A stretch of 13,567 bases of DNA from Bacillota bacterium. GTDB lineage: Bacteria > Bacillota_A > Clostridia > Tissierellales > Peptoniphilaceae. The position numbers and the translations under genes were made by a program. The notes beneath the pieces are model-generated. The model made no database searches and was not told the origin of the DNA. It was given only the letters and a program-made list of their open reading frames with translations. Of the stretch, positions 1 to 6,049 are shown piece after piece; position 1 is the first letter of the stretch, and each line of letters begins with the position of its first letter. The DNA lies in assembly GCA_023418535.1 (NCBI GenBank), contig JAEZZN010000080.1:1-13567 (forward strand), given 5' to 3'.

Positions 1-408
1 AATGAGGGAGAATATACTAATTTTTCACAACTTGCGACATTGCCAAATGTAAGACGTAGAATTATTGAAAAATACGGTATAGAAAAGACTACCTATGAGA
101 TATTTGATTTATATTTCAAAAATGAAAGTCCATACTATAAAGAAGTTAATGAAATGTTCCAATACCTTTGCATGGGGATTTACAATATTTCATATGCTAT
201 TGATCCAGATGAAATCTATATAGGTGGAGGCATAAGTCAATCTGAAAAATTTATAAATGAATTAATAACGAAAATGAATGAAGGTATATTCAAAGAATCT
301 AAAGCCATTATAAAACCTGTAACTTACTATAATGATAACAATTTATTAGGCGCATATGTAAATTTAATAATAAAATTAAAAGAGGGGAAAAAATTATGTA
401 TACAATAG
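1..408 (+). CDS. ROK family protein, C-terminal part (5' end outside window)
   Basis: The frame is open from base 1, so the gene starts upstream and only its last 135 codons are seen; the TTG at 40 is an internal codon, not a start. The visible part contains a run reading DPDEIYIGGGIS (about residues 66-77 of the fragment), which is the conserved C-terminal ROK signature in the second half of the actin-like ATPase fold. It ends with the usual short helix (LLGAYVNL). ROK proteins are about 290-320 residues long and are either sugar kinases or, with an added N-terminal helix-turn-helix, transcriptional repressors. The N-terminus is missing, so kinase and repressor cannot be told apart. The gene overlaps the next ROK gene by 13 bases, so the two are translationally coupled members of one operon. 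The substrate is unknown. Confidence 0.85.
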   Translation, partial: NEGEYTNFSQLATLPNVRRRIIEKYGIEKTTYEIFDLYFKNESPYYKEVNEMFQYLCMGIYNISYAIDPDEIYIGGGISQSEKFINELITKMNEGIFKESKAIIKPVTYYNDNNLLGAYVNLIIKLKEGKKLCIQ

Positions 409-1292
409 GAGTGGATGTAGGAGGAACATCAGCAAGAGTAGCATTATTAGATGAAAATTTTAATATAGTAAAAAAAGAAACTATTTCAACAGGAAAAAGA
501 GATTTTGAAACAGTTATAAAAGAGATAGCGGATTTGATAAATAATATAGATCCAGATAGAAAAGCTCTTCTTGTAGGATTTGATACTCCAGGACCTTTAG
601 ATTTAGAAAAAGGTATGATATTGGATGCCCCTAATTTACCTACATGGAGTAATAAACCATTTGTAAATAAAATTGAAGAACTAACAGGTAGAAAAACTTA
701 TCTTACAAATGATGCAAATGCTGCGGCCTTAGCTCAAGCTATTGAAGATAAAAGTGAAACACTTGTATTCATTACCGTAAGTACAGGTGTAGGTGGTGGT
801 ATAGTGTATCAAGGAAAACTTATAGAAGGTAAAAAAGCATATGCTGGAGAGTTTGGACTTATGATAATATCTGATGATGACAGACATCATGAGCAATTAT
901 ACAAAGGAACACTTGAAAGTCTTTGTTCTGGAACAGCATTATCACTTGAAGCTTCAAAGAGGTATAATAGAGAAGTTAGCACGAAAGAATTATTTGATTT
1001 GTATGAAGATAAAGATTCTATCGCCATAGAAATAATAGATTTATGGGTAGAGCATTTTTCAAGAGCTATAGCAAATCTTCTTCAAATAATTGAACCAGAG
1101 GTATTTTATATAGGTGGATCAGTAGTGTTGTTTAATCCTTGGTTATTAGATATGGTTAAAGAAAAAACAAAAAATAAATTATATGAAGGATTAAGAGATA
1201 AAGTTAACTTAAAAATTGCAAGATATGGAGAAGATGCAGGTATTGTAGGTGCTGCATATAATGCGTTTGTAAATAGTAAGGAGATAGTATGA
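396..1292 (+). CDS. ROK family sugar kinase, possibly a beta-glucoside kinase
   Basis: This is a full-length ROK kinase (298 residues; family usually about 290-300), expected to use ATP to phosphorylate a sugar in the cytoplasm. Visible motifs are the N-terminal phosphate-binding DVGGTSAR (7-14), the NDANAAAL segment with catalytic Asp106 (105-112), the second phosphate loop STGVGGG (129-135) and the C-terminal EPEVFYIGGS (233-242). The canonical zinc site is absent: the usual GH dipeptide is GLM (154-156) and the Cys-x-Cys-Gly-x-x-Gly-Cys cluster is replaced by a stretch with only Cys177. Some ROK kinases such as staphylococcal N-acetylmannosamine kinase also lack zinc. AGAGGGG at 381-387 precedes the ATG by eight bases. 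The stop overlaps the start of a 6-phospho-beta-glucosidase gene (ATGA). A BglK-like ATP:beta-glucoside kinase is therefore my best guess, but glucose, fructose or ManNAc remain possible. Confidence 0.85.
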   Translation: MYTIGVDVGGTSARVALLDENFNIVKKETISTGKRDFETVIKEIADLINNIDPDRKALLVGFDTPGPLDLEKGMILDAPNLPTWSNKPFVNKIEELTGRKTYLTNDANAAALAQAIEDKSETLVFITVSTGVGGGIVYQGKLIEGKKAYAGEFGLMIISDDDRHHEQLYKGTLESLCSGTALSLEASKRYNREVSTKELFDLYEDKDSIAIEIIDLWVEHFSRAIANLLQIIEPEVFYIGGSVVLFNPWLLDMVKEKTKNKLYEGLRDKVNLKIARYGEDAGIVGAAYNAFVNSKEIV

Positions 1293-2665
1293 TACAATTT
1301 CCAAAGAATTTCTATTGGGGATCTGCTACATCAGCAACCCAATCAGAAGGAGCAGCTCATAAAGATGGTAAAGGTGAAAGTATTTGGGATTTATGGTATA
1401 AAAAAGAACCATATAAATTTCATAATAAAATAGGTCCTGAAGACACAACTAAAATATATGAAAACTATAAAGAAGATGTTAAATTATTAAAACAAACAGG
1501 ACATAATTCTTTTAGAACTTCAATTAGTTGGGCAAGACTTATTCCTGAAGGTAATGGAGAAATAAATCAAAAAGCTGTAGATTTTTATAGAGATTATTTT
1601 TCTAGTATAAAAAAAGAAGGGATTACACTCTTTGTAAATCTATTTCATTTTGATATGCCTTCATCCTTACAAGAAATTGGTGGCTGGACAAATAAAGATG
1701 TAGTCGAATATTATGCTAATTATGCAGATAAAGCCTTTGAGTTATTCGGTGATATTGTAGATAGATGGTTTACTTTCAATGAACCAATAGTTCATGTGGA
1801 AGAGCAGTATTTAAATCAAAATCATTATCCAATGGAAGTTAATCCAAAGAAAGCGGTTCAGTCTGCTTTTAACTCTCAACTTGCATCAGCTAAAGCTATT
1901 GAAAAATTTAGAAAGCATAATCTGGATTCAAAGATAGGTATAGTATTGAATTTAACACCTGCTTATCCAAGGTCACAAAATCCAAGCGATTTAAAAGCAG
2001 CGAGAATTGCGGATTTATTCCAATGCAAATCATTTCTAGATCCTTCAATACATGGGGTATATCCAAAAGAACTTGTAGAAATAATTGAAAAATACAATTT
2101 GATACCTGAATATAATGATGAGGAACTAGATATTATTAAGAATAATACTGTTGATTTTTTAGGTGTTAATTATTATCAACCTTTGAGAGTTAAAGAAAAT
2201 CCTTATGAAATGAAAAGTAATGCTATAGTAATGCCTGAATATTTCTTTACTCCATATATTATTCCAGGAAGAAGGATTAATAAATATAGAGGATGGGAAA
2301 TATATCCAGAAGCAGTATATGATATAGCTATAAATATTAGAGATAATTATAATAATATTGAATGGTTAATGTCTGAAAATGGAATGGGAGTTGAAGATGA
2401 GCTTAGATTTAAAGAAAATGGTCAAATTCAAGATGACTATAGAATTGAATTTATTAAAGAGCATTTAGAATTCTTACACAAAGGTATTGAAGCAGGATCA
2501 AATTGTGTAGGATATCATCTCTGGACTTTTATAGACTGCTGGTCATGGTTGAACGCTTATAAAAATAGATATGGTTTAGTTGAATTAGATCTTGAAACTC
2601 AAAAAAGAACGATTAAAAAATCTGGTAATTGGTTTAAAGATCTTTCTAAAAACAATGGATTTTAA
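1289..2665 (+). CDS. Glycoside hydrolase family 1, 6-phospho-beta-glucosidase type
   Basis: A 458-residue GH1 enzyme, a normal length for this TIM-barrel family. The N-terminal FYWGSATSATQSEGA (8-22) is the GH1 entry motif with the sugar-contacting Gln18. The acid/base glutamate is Glu165 in TFNEP (162-166) and the nucleophile is Glu363 in SENGMG (362-367). The specificity region reads WSWLNAYKNRYG (418-429). Ser419, Lys425 and Tyr428 match the phosphate-binding Ser/Lys/Tyr set of 6-phospho-beta-glycosidases, whereas plain beta-glucosidases have Glu at the Ser position. The substrate is thus probably a 6-phosphorylated beta-glucoside such as cellobiose-6-phosphate. The start ATG overlaps the ROK stop and has AAGGAG at 1278-1283. 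No PTS gene is visible, so the adjacent ROK kinase may supply the phosphorylated substrate; a PTS upstream of the window is an alternative. A strong terminator follows. Confidence 0.92.
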   Translation: MIQFPKNFYWGSATSATQSEGAAHKDGKGESIWDLWYKKEPYKFHNKIGPEDTTKIYENYKEDVKLLKQTGHNSFRTSISWARLIPEGNGEINQKAVDFYRDYFSSIKKEGITLFVNLFHFDMPSSLQEIGGWTNKDVVEYYANYADKAFELFGDIVDRWFTFNEPIVHVEEQYLNQNHYPMEVNPKKAVQSAFNSQLASAKAIEKFRKHNLDSKIGIVLNLTPAYPRSQNPSDLKAARIADLFQCKSFLDPSIHGVYPKELVEIIEKYNLIPEYNDEELDIIKNNTVDFLGVNYYQPLRVKENPYEMKSNAIVMPEYFFTPYIIPGRRINKYRGWEIYPEAVYDIAINIRDNYNNIEWLMSENGMGVEDELRFKENGQIQDDYRIEFIKEHLEFLHKGIEAGSNCVGYHLWTFIDCWSWLNAYKNRYGLVELDLETQKRTIKKSGNWFKDLSKNNGF

Positions 2666-2667
2666 TT

Positions 2668-2707
2668 AAATCTGTTGGAAGGATGATATCCTTTCAACAG
2701 ATTTTTT
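2668..2707 (+). terminator. Intrinsic terminator of the ROK-GH1 operon
   Basis: Arms 2668-2684 and 2688-2704 form a 17-pair stem with one G-U wobble and a three-base loop. The right arm runs into six Ts at 2702-2707. It starts three bases after the GH1 stop. Confidence 0.92.
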
Positions 2708-2823
2708 CAGCTTTAGAAAGTCAAGAACAAGCCCTTGAGGGAAGCTCTATTATTGAGTTTTACAATCTTATGACTCAGACGCCAAATATTGGTTGGGTTA
2801 CCAGTAAAATAGATACTACTTAG
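2683..2823 (+). pseudogene. Short orphan reading frame, possible remnant of an unrecognised gene
   Basis: A 46-codon open frame (ATG at 2683, TAG at 2821) whose 5' part lies inside the operon terminator, so it is unlikely to be translated as an intact gene. From about codon 9 the product is hydrophilic and balanced in composition (for example EFYNLMTQTPNIGW, 25-38). It uses codons such as GCC, CAG, ACG and ACC that are rare in neighbouring genes. The stretch 2708-2820 looks near 40 percent G+C, clearly above the surroundings. No family is recognised and there is no proper ribosome binding site. I read it as a truncated gene or part of a repeated element rather than a functional gene. The opposite strand is also open here (2713-2985) but would encode a low-quality, Phe-, Ser- and Ile-rich peptide. 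Confidence 0.25.
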
Positions 2824-2830
2824 AAACCAT

Positions 2831-2866
2831 TTCTGAGAAATTAAAAATAAATCTTCAAAAACCGAA
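2831..2866 (+). repeat. 36-base dispersed direct repeat, copy 1
   Basis: Begins TTCTGAGAAATTAAAAATA and ends ACCGAA. It differs from copy 2 at two positions only. It is preceded by AAACCAT, also present just before copy 3. Its 3' part (2854-2863) is one arm of the inverted repeat ending at 2895. Confidence 0.75.
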
Positions 2867-2895
2867 GAAAAATTGCTGATTTTCAGGTTTTTGAA
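2854..2895. repeat. Inverted repeat, 10-base perfect arms
   Basis: TTCAAAAACC (2854-2863) is exactly complementary to GGTTTTTGAA (2886-2895) with 22 bases between. There is no T-run after it, so it is not a standard terminator. It overlaps the end of repeat copy 1. Confidence 0.6.
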
Positions 2896-2993
2896 AGAAA
2901 ATTTGTGATAATCAGAAAAATTTATCGAAATTATTAAGTAAATGTAGCAAAAACATGGTTTTAAAGAAAATATCAGACCAAACAAAGGAATTT

Positions 2994-3029
2994 TTCTGAG
3001 AAATTAAAAATAAATCTCCAAAAATCGAA
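2994..3029 (+). repeat. 36-base dispersed direct repeat, copy 2
   Basis: The same 36-base unit, starting TTCTGAGAAATTAAAAATA and ending ATCGAA, 127 bases after copy 1 and 15 bases before copy 3. This spacing is irregular, which argues against a CRISPR array. Confidence 0.75.
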
Positions 3030-3044
3030 AAATGCCCAAAACCA

Positions 3045-3080
3045 TTCTGAGAAATTAAAAATATTTTTGAAAAAACCGAA
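3045..3080 (+). repeat. 36-base dispersed direct repeat, copy 3
   Basis: The first 19 bases are identical to the other copies and the end ACCGAA matches copy 1; the middle has diverged. It is enclosed by ACCATT (3041-3046) and AATGGT (3080-3085), complementary words that could pair across the whole unit. Confidence 0.7.
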
Positions 3081-3105
3081 ATGGTATTTAATGAGGGTAC
3101 CATTT
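3079..3105. repeat. Hairpin with 8-base perfect arms
   Basis: AAATGGTA (3079-3086) is complementary to TACCATTT (3098-3105) with an 11-base loop. It directly follows repeat copy 3. No T-run follows, so it is not a canonical terminator. Confidence 0.55.
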
Positions 3106-3233
3106 ATGCTGAAATTCAAGAAAAGTGATAAAAAGGGACTAAAGCCATTATAATTTTGATTGATCAGAACAATCGATTAATAAAAAATATATTTGGCAGT
3201 AGTTACTCCTACCCCAACAGAAATTGTGAAAAT

Positions 3234-3263
3234 AAAAAAGCTGTCAGGATTTACCCCAACAGC
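3234..3263 (-). terminator. Intrinsic terminator of the CsbD-like gene
   Basis: Read on the minus strand, GCTGT (3263-3259) pairs with ACAGC (3244-3240). Two inner G-U and two G-C pairs extend the stem, which is followed by six Ts (3239-3234). It lies about 45 bases after the stop of the minus-strand 94-residue gene. Confidence 0.8.
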
Positions 3264-3309
3264 GTTTCTTCAATTTAATAATTTAATTATAATCTTAACT
3301 TATACTATC

Positions 3310-3594
3310 CTAAATATTTGGATCATATCCATCAAATATACTTTTTCCTTGTTGTAATGCAGCGCCTACGCTGTCTACTGTATTATCAAGATTTGAAGTA
3401 TTTAATTTATCAGCTACTCCTGATAAATATTCATCTAATTTTTCTTTTTTTACACCGAATTTATCTTCTACGATTTCATATAGTTTTTTTGGATTTTCTT
3501 GTATTAGAGAAACTTCATTTTTTGTTAATTCGCCATATTTTTCTTGTATTAAAGTAATAACTCTACCTAAATTTTCTTTTAACACTTCTATCAT
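3310..3594 (-). CDS. CsbD-like small stress protein
   Basis: A 94-residue soluble, charged protein with no signal peptide or membrane segment. Residues 18-58 read like the CsbD/UPF0337 core: KYGELTKNEVSLI (19-31), a central pair NPKKLYEIVEDKFGVKKEKL (34-53) and a closing amphipathic helix. This is the family pattern of W/Y-G-x-L-T, then K-L-x-x-x-I-x-x-x-F/Y-G. Typical CsbD proteins have 60-70 residues; this one has about 35 extra C-terminal residues of low complexity. CsbD proteins are general-stress proteins of unknown mechanism, under sigma-B in Bacillus. AGGAGG lies at 3600-3605, six bases from the ATG on the minus strand. A GGGTAT box further upstream is described separately. It has its own terminator, so it is monocistronic. 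The family call is by pattern and only moderately certain. Confidence 0.6.
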   Translation of the reverse strand: MIEVLKENLGRVITLIQEKYGELTKNEVSLIQENPKKLYEIVEDKFGVKKEKLDEYLSGVADKLNTSNLDNTVDSVGAALQQGKSIFDGYDPNI

Positions 3595-3620
3595 ATAAAC
3601 CTCCTATATTTTATATTTAA

Positions 3621-3646
3621 ATACCCGAATATTTGATTTTAATAAC
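3621..3646 (-). promoter_or_regulatory. Candidate sigma-B-like promoter of the CsbD-like gene
   Basis: On the minus strand GTTATT (3646-3641), a 14-base spacer and GGGTAT (3626-3621) resemble the sigma-B pattern GTTTAA, 12-15 bases, GGGTAT. The -10 box is a perfect match but the -35 box is poor (three of six). It sits about 26 bases upstream of the ATG. No good sigma-A promoter was found in the gap. Confidence 0.35.
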
Positions 3647-3651
3647 ACAAT

Positions 3652-3684
3652 AAAAAAATCTGATGTTTTAGTCCATCAGATTTT
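3652..3684 (-). terminator. Intrinsic terminator of the Na/Pi cotransporter gene
   Basis: AAATCTGATG (3656-3665) and CATCAGATTT (3674-3683) form a perfect 10-pair stem with an 8-base loop. On the minus strand the stem is followed by a run of seven Ts (3658-3652). It begins 13 bases after the minus-strand stop codon. Confidence 0.88.
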
Positions 3685-3696
3685 AAATAAACAATA

Positions 3697-5301
3697 TTAT
3701 TGATATATTGTTGAATATTGATTTTGTATATTTTGTAAATGGTCACGAAGTCTCATTAAATAAGTGTAAAGTTTATCATAAGCAAGTTCTTCTTCGGCTA
3801 TTGATTTACCTGATTTAAGTCTTTCCAATGATTCTTCTCTATTTTTATCTGCGATATCAGAAATTTTAATAGCGAGAGTTCTAAGTTTCTTCATATCGAA
3901 CTCGTTAGCCATTAAACTCTTTTCAATATCATCAAAATATAGTTCTAGATTATCGACCATTAGCTGTATTTCTTCTTTAGCTTCTTTAGAGAAGTTTAGT
4001 TCATTATCAGCCATATTTACAGATAATTTATATATATTATATGAATAGTCTCCAAGTCTTTCGATATTTGATATTATTTTCAAATAATAAGATAATTGTT
4101 TGTATTGTTGTCTACTTAAGTTGTTAGACATAGCTTTTACGTTTACTTTAGCGATTTCTGTATTTAAGAAGTCGATAACTTCTTCATTAAATTCTATTTC
4201 TGCTGACCTATTATCTTCGTGATTAATTAAGTTTGATGTTGATAATAATAGATTTTTCTTAGCATATCTAAACATTCTTATTGTTTCTTGTCTAATACCA
4301 GCAATTGTAGATATAGTATCGTTATATGCTTGTGCATTTAAGTATAATAAACTAAATCCTACATCTCTAGGATCTTTACCACGAATTACATTGTTTGCAA
4401 TTTTTTCTAAAACATCTGTGAATGGAATAAGAATTATTGTAGTTACAATATTAAACACGGTATGTAAGAATGCAATTTGTTGAGCAACTACTGGAGTCCA
4501 AGACTCAATAAAAGTAATTACTGGGAATAAAATTGCAAATAATGTAAATACTAATGTTCCTATTATGTTAAATGTTATATGAGATACTGCAACCTTTTTA
4601 GCGTTTTTATTAGCTCCTAAACTTGCAAGTATAGATGTAAAGCATGTACCTATATTACTACCTAGAACTATAAAGAATGCAGATGAGAATGGAAGTATCC
4701 CATTATTTGCGAATGTAATAAGTACACCAGTTGTAGCAGAAGACGATTGTATAATTGCTGTAAAGATTGCCCCAATAAGTATACCTAGTAAAGGATGACT
4801 TGCTTTTTCAAGTAAACCTTTTAAAAAGGGATTATTTGCAAGTGGCAATACAGCTTCTCCCATCGTATTCATTCCCATGAACAAAACACCAAATCCAAAT
4901 AAAATTGTTCCTGAATATTTGTATTTACGTCTTGTCATGAACAGCATCATAACCATTCCGACAAAAGCTATTACAGGAGCTATTGCTTCAACATTTAAAG
5001 TTAATATTAAACCGGTAACCGTTGTACCGATATTTGCTCCCATGATGATATAAATCGCTTGCTTAAGTGTAAGGATTTTAGAGTTAACAAAACCGACAGT
5101 CATAACTGTGGTTGCTGAAGAGGATTGAGTAATAGCAGTAACAACTGTACCAATCAAAATTCCAAGAAACTTATTGCTGGTTAATTTTTCGAGAATATTT
5201 TGAAGTTTATTACCTGCAAGAAGTTCAAGTCCTTTACCCATTTGATTCATTCCAAATAGGAATAAAGCGAATCCACCAAGGAGCGTAGTTATTTCTAACA
5301 T
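3697..5301 (-). CDS. Na+/phosphate cotransporter with PhoU-like C-terminal domain
   Basis: A 534-residue membrane protein. The N-terminal two thirds carry the duplicated Na/Pi-cotransporter unit with the diagnostic QSSSATT motif in each half (residues 59-65 and 185-191), each followed by a GANIGTT- or GSNIGTC-type segment. The last 200 residues are soluble and helical like PhoU. The family imports phosphate with Na+; the PhoU-like tail is thought to regulate it. The frame opens at 5331, but I choose the ATG at 5301. It has GGAGG (5307-5311) five bases away, the protein then begins MLEITTLLGGFALFLFG as in relatives, and the upstream ATG lies inside the -10 element. It is monocistronic, with its own terminator, and divergent from the HD-domain gene. 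No phosphate-regulatory box was recognised. Confidence 0.93.
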   Translation of the reverse strand: MLEITTLLGGFALFLFGMNQMGKGLELLAGNKLQNILEKLTSNKFLGILIGTVVTAITQSSSATTVMTVGFVNSKILTLKQAIYIIMGANIGTTVTGLILTLNVEAIAPVIAFVGMVMMLFMTRRKYKYSGTILFGFGVLFMGMNTMGEAVLPLANNPFLKGLLEKASHPLLGILIGAIFTAIIQSSSATTGVLITFANNGILPFSSAFFIVLGSNIGTCFTSILASLGANKNAKKVAVSHITFNIIGTLVFTLFAILFPVITFIESWTPVVAQQIAFLHTVFNIVTTIILIPFTDVLEKIANNVIRGKDPRDVGFSLLYLNAQAYNDTISTIAGIRQETIRMFRYAKKNLLLSTSNLINHEDNRSAEIEFNEEVIDFLNTEIAKVNVKAMSNNLSRQQYKQLSYYLKIISNIERLGDYSYNIYKLSVNMADNELNFSKEAKEEIQLMVDNLELYFDDIEKSLMANEFDMKKLRTLAIKISDIADKNREESLERLKSGKSIAEEELAYDKLYTYLMRLRDHLQNIQNQYSTIYQ

Positions 5302-5306
5302 GTGCG

Positions 5307-5311
5307 CCTCC
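5307..5311 (-). promoter_or_regulatory. Ribosome binding site deciding the Na/Pi start
   Basis: GGAGG on the minus strand, five bases upstream of the ATG at 5301-5299. It supports this start over the ATG ten codons upstream, which has no Shine-Dalgarno sequence. Confidence 0.85.
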
Positions 5312-5329
5312 GAATTAATTATCTTTTTC

Positions 5330-5335
5330 ATTATA
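5330..5335 (-). promoter_or_regulatory. Extended -10 promoter element of the Na/Pi gene
   Basis: On the minus strand the element reads TGA followed by TATAAT, a perfect -10 box with an extended TG motif. The -35 is weak (TTTTAA at about 17 bases). The predicted transcript begins near 5322, which excludes the upstream ATG at 5331. Confidence 0.6.
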
Positions 5336-5396
5336 TCATAGGACTTTAAATGTTAAAACCATGTAAAATAGTTTTATAACTTTTATCTATAAATTA

Positions 5397-5405
5397 TGAT
5401 AAAAT
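5397..5405 (+). promoter_or_regulatory. Candidate extended -10 element for the HD-domain operon
   Basis: TG, one base, then TAAAAT (5400-5405), five of six to the -10 consensus, 32 bases before the ATG at 5438. No clear -35 is seen in this extremely AT-rich divergent region. Confidence 0.35.
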
Positions 5406-5437
5406 AAATATAAAATATAAATGGAAAGTGTATAAAA

Positions 5438-6049
5438 ATGAGAGAATTAGAATTTGTAGTACTATTAGAAGAGATGAAAAAAATATTTCGTCAAACTAAA
5501 ATAATAGGCGAAGATAGAAGAGAAAATGATGCAGAACATACTTTTCATATTGCGACAATGAGTATGTTTTTGCAAGAACTATCAGAAATAGAAGTAGATA
5601 TAGACAAAGTTATAAAAATGCTCTTAGTTCATGATTTAGTAGAAATTTTTGCTGGTGATACATTTGCGTATGACGAAAAGTCGAAGGTAGGAAAATTTGA
5701 TAGAGAAAAAAAATCTATGGATAAATTAAAGAGTTATCTATCTGAAAACAATCAAAAAATGTTGGAGAATCTTTGGTTAGAATTTGAAGCGAATTTAACG
5801 AATGAGGCAAAATATGCTAATGCTATGGATAGATTACAACCAATACTTAGCAATATAAACTCTAATAATGGTGGAACGTGGAAAATTAATAATGTTAAAT
5901 TATCTCAAGTTATAAATAGAATAGAGCCTATTAAAGCTTTTAACACAAATATATATGATTATGTTTATGATGAAGTTTTTAAAGGTGTAGATAGAGGATA
6001 TTTAATAGATGATTTAAATGTTGAAGGAGGTATTGATGGAAAAGATTAA
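5438..6049 (+). CDS. HD-domain phosphohydrolase, YfbR/HDDC2-like
   Basis: A 203-residue cytosolic HD-domain protein, close to the length of E. coli 5'-deoxynucleotidase YfbR (199). Metal ligands are in order: His34 in AEHTFH (32-37), His65-Asp66 in LLVHDLVEIFAGD (62-74) and Asp131 in AMDRLQP (129-135). Glu69 and Asp74 sit at YfbR-like catalytic and substrate positions. A conserved Arg precedes the first His (RRENDAEH, 27-34). Members dephosphorylate deoxynucleoside monophosphates, so a role in nucleotide salvage is likely, though the substrate cannot be read from sequence. The ribosome binding site is modest (GGAAAG, 5423-5428). Its 3' end overlaps the next gene by 14 bases, suggesting translational coupling. 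It is the first gene of the long plus-strand operon. Confidence 0.85.
   Translation: MRELEFVVLLEEMKKIFRQTKIIGEDRRENDAEHTFHIATMSMFLQELSEIEVDIDKVIKMLLVHDLVEIFAGDTFAYDEKSKVGKFDREKKSMDKLKSYLSENNQKMLENLWLEFEANLTNEAKYANAMDRLQPILSNINSNNGGTWKINNVKLSQVINRIEPIKAFNTNIYDYVYDEVFKGVDRGYLIDDLNVEGGIDGKD
6024..6030 (+). promoter_or_regulatory. Ribosome binding site deciding the AI-2E permease start
   Basis: AAGGAGG ends five bases before the ATG at 6036. The in-frame ATG at 6018 lies upstream of this site and has no Shine-Dalgarno sequence, so 6036 is preferred. Confidence 0.85.

Larger units (their letters stand above)
2708..3233. other. Gene-poor repeat-bearing stretch
   Basis: About 530 bases between convergent transcription units without a convincing gene. 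The first 110 bases are less AT-rich and hold the orphan frame. Bases 2831-3105 hold three 36-base direct repeats and two or more inverted repeats. The word TACCCCAACAG occurs twice (3210-3220 and 3252-3262), the second copy forming part of the terminator of the minus-strand gene. No transposase, integrase or target-site duplication is visible. It may be an interspersed repeat unit or the residue of a lost element. Confidence 0.6.

Noticed and set aside
1106..1297. Minus-strand frame opposite the ROK kinase gene
   Set aside because: Antisense to a well-supported gene with clear ROK motifs, with no independent support.
2831..3080. CRISPR array suggested by three 36-base repeats
   Set aside because: Spacings are 127 and 15 bases instead of uniform 30-40, the third copy is diverged and no cas gene is present.
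2713..3103. Two minus-strand reading frames over the repeat region
   Set aside because: The products are Phe-, Ser- and Ile-rich, the frames are created by the repeats (recurring LFLISQ-like words) and no ribosome binding site is present.
5302..5331. ATG at 5331 as the Na/Pi gene start
   Set aside because: It overlaps the perfect -10 element and has no Shine-Dalgarno sequence, while the ATG at 5301 has GGAGG at five bases.
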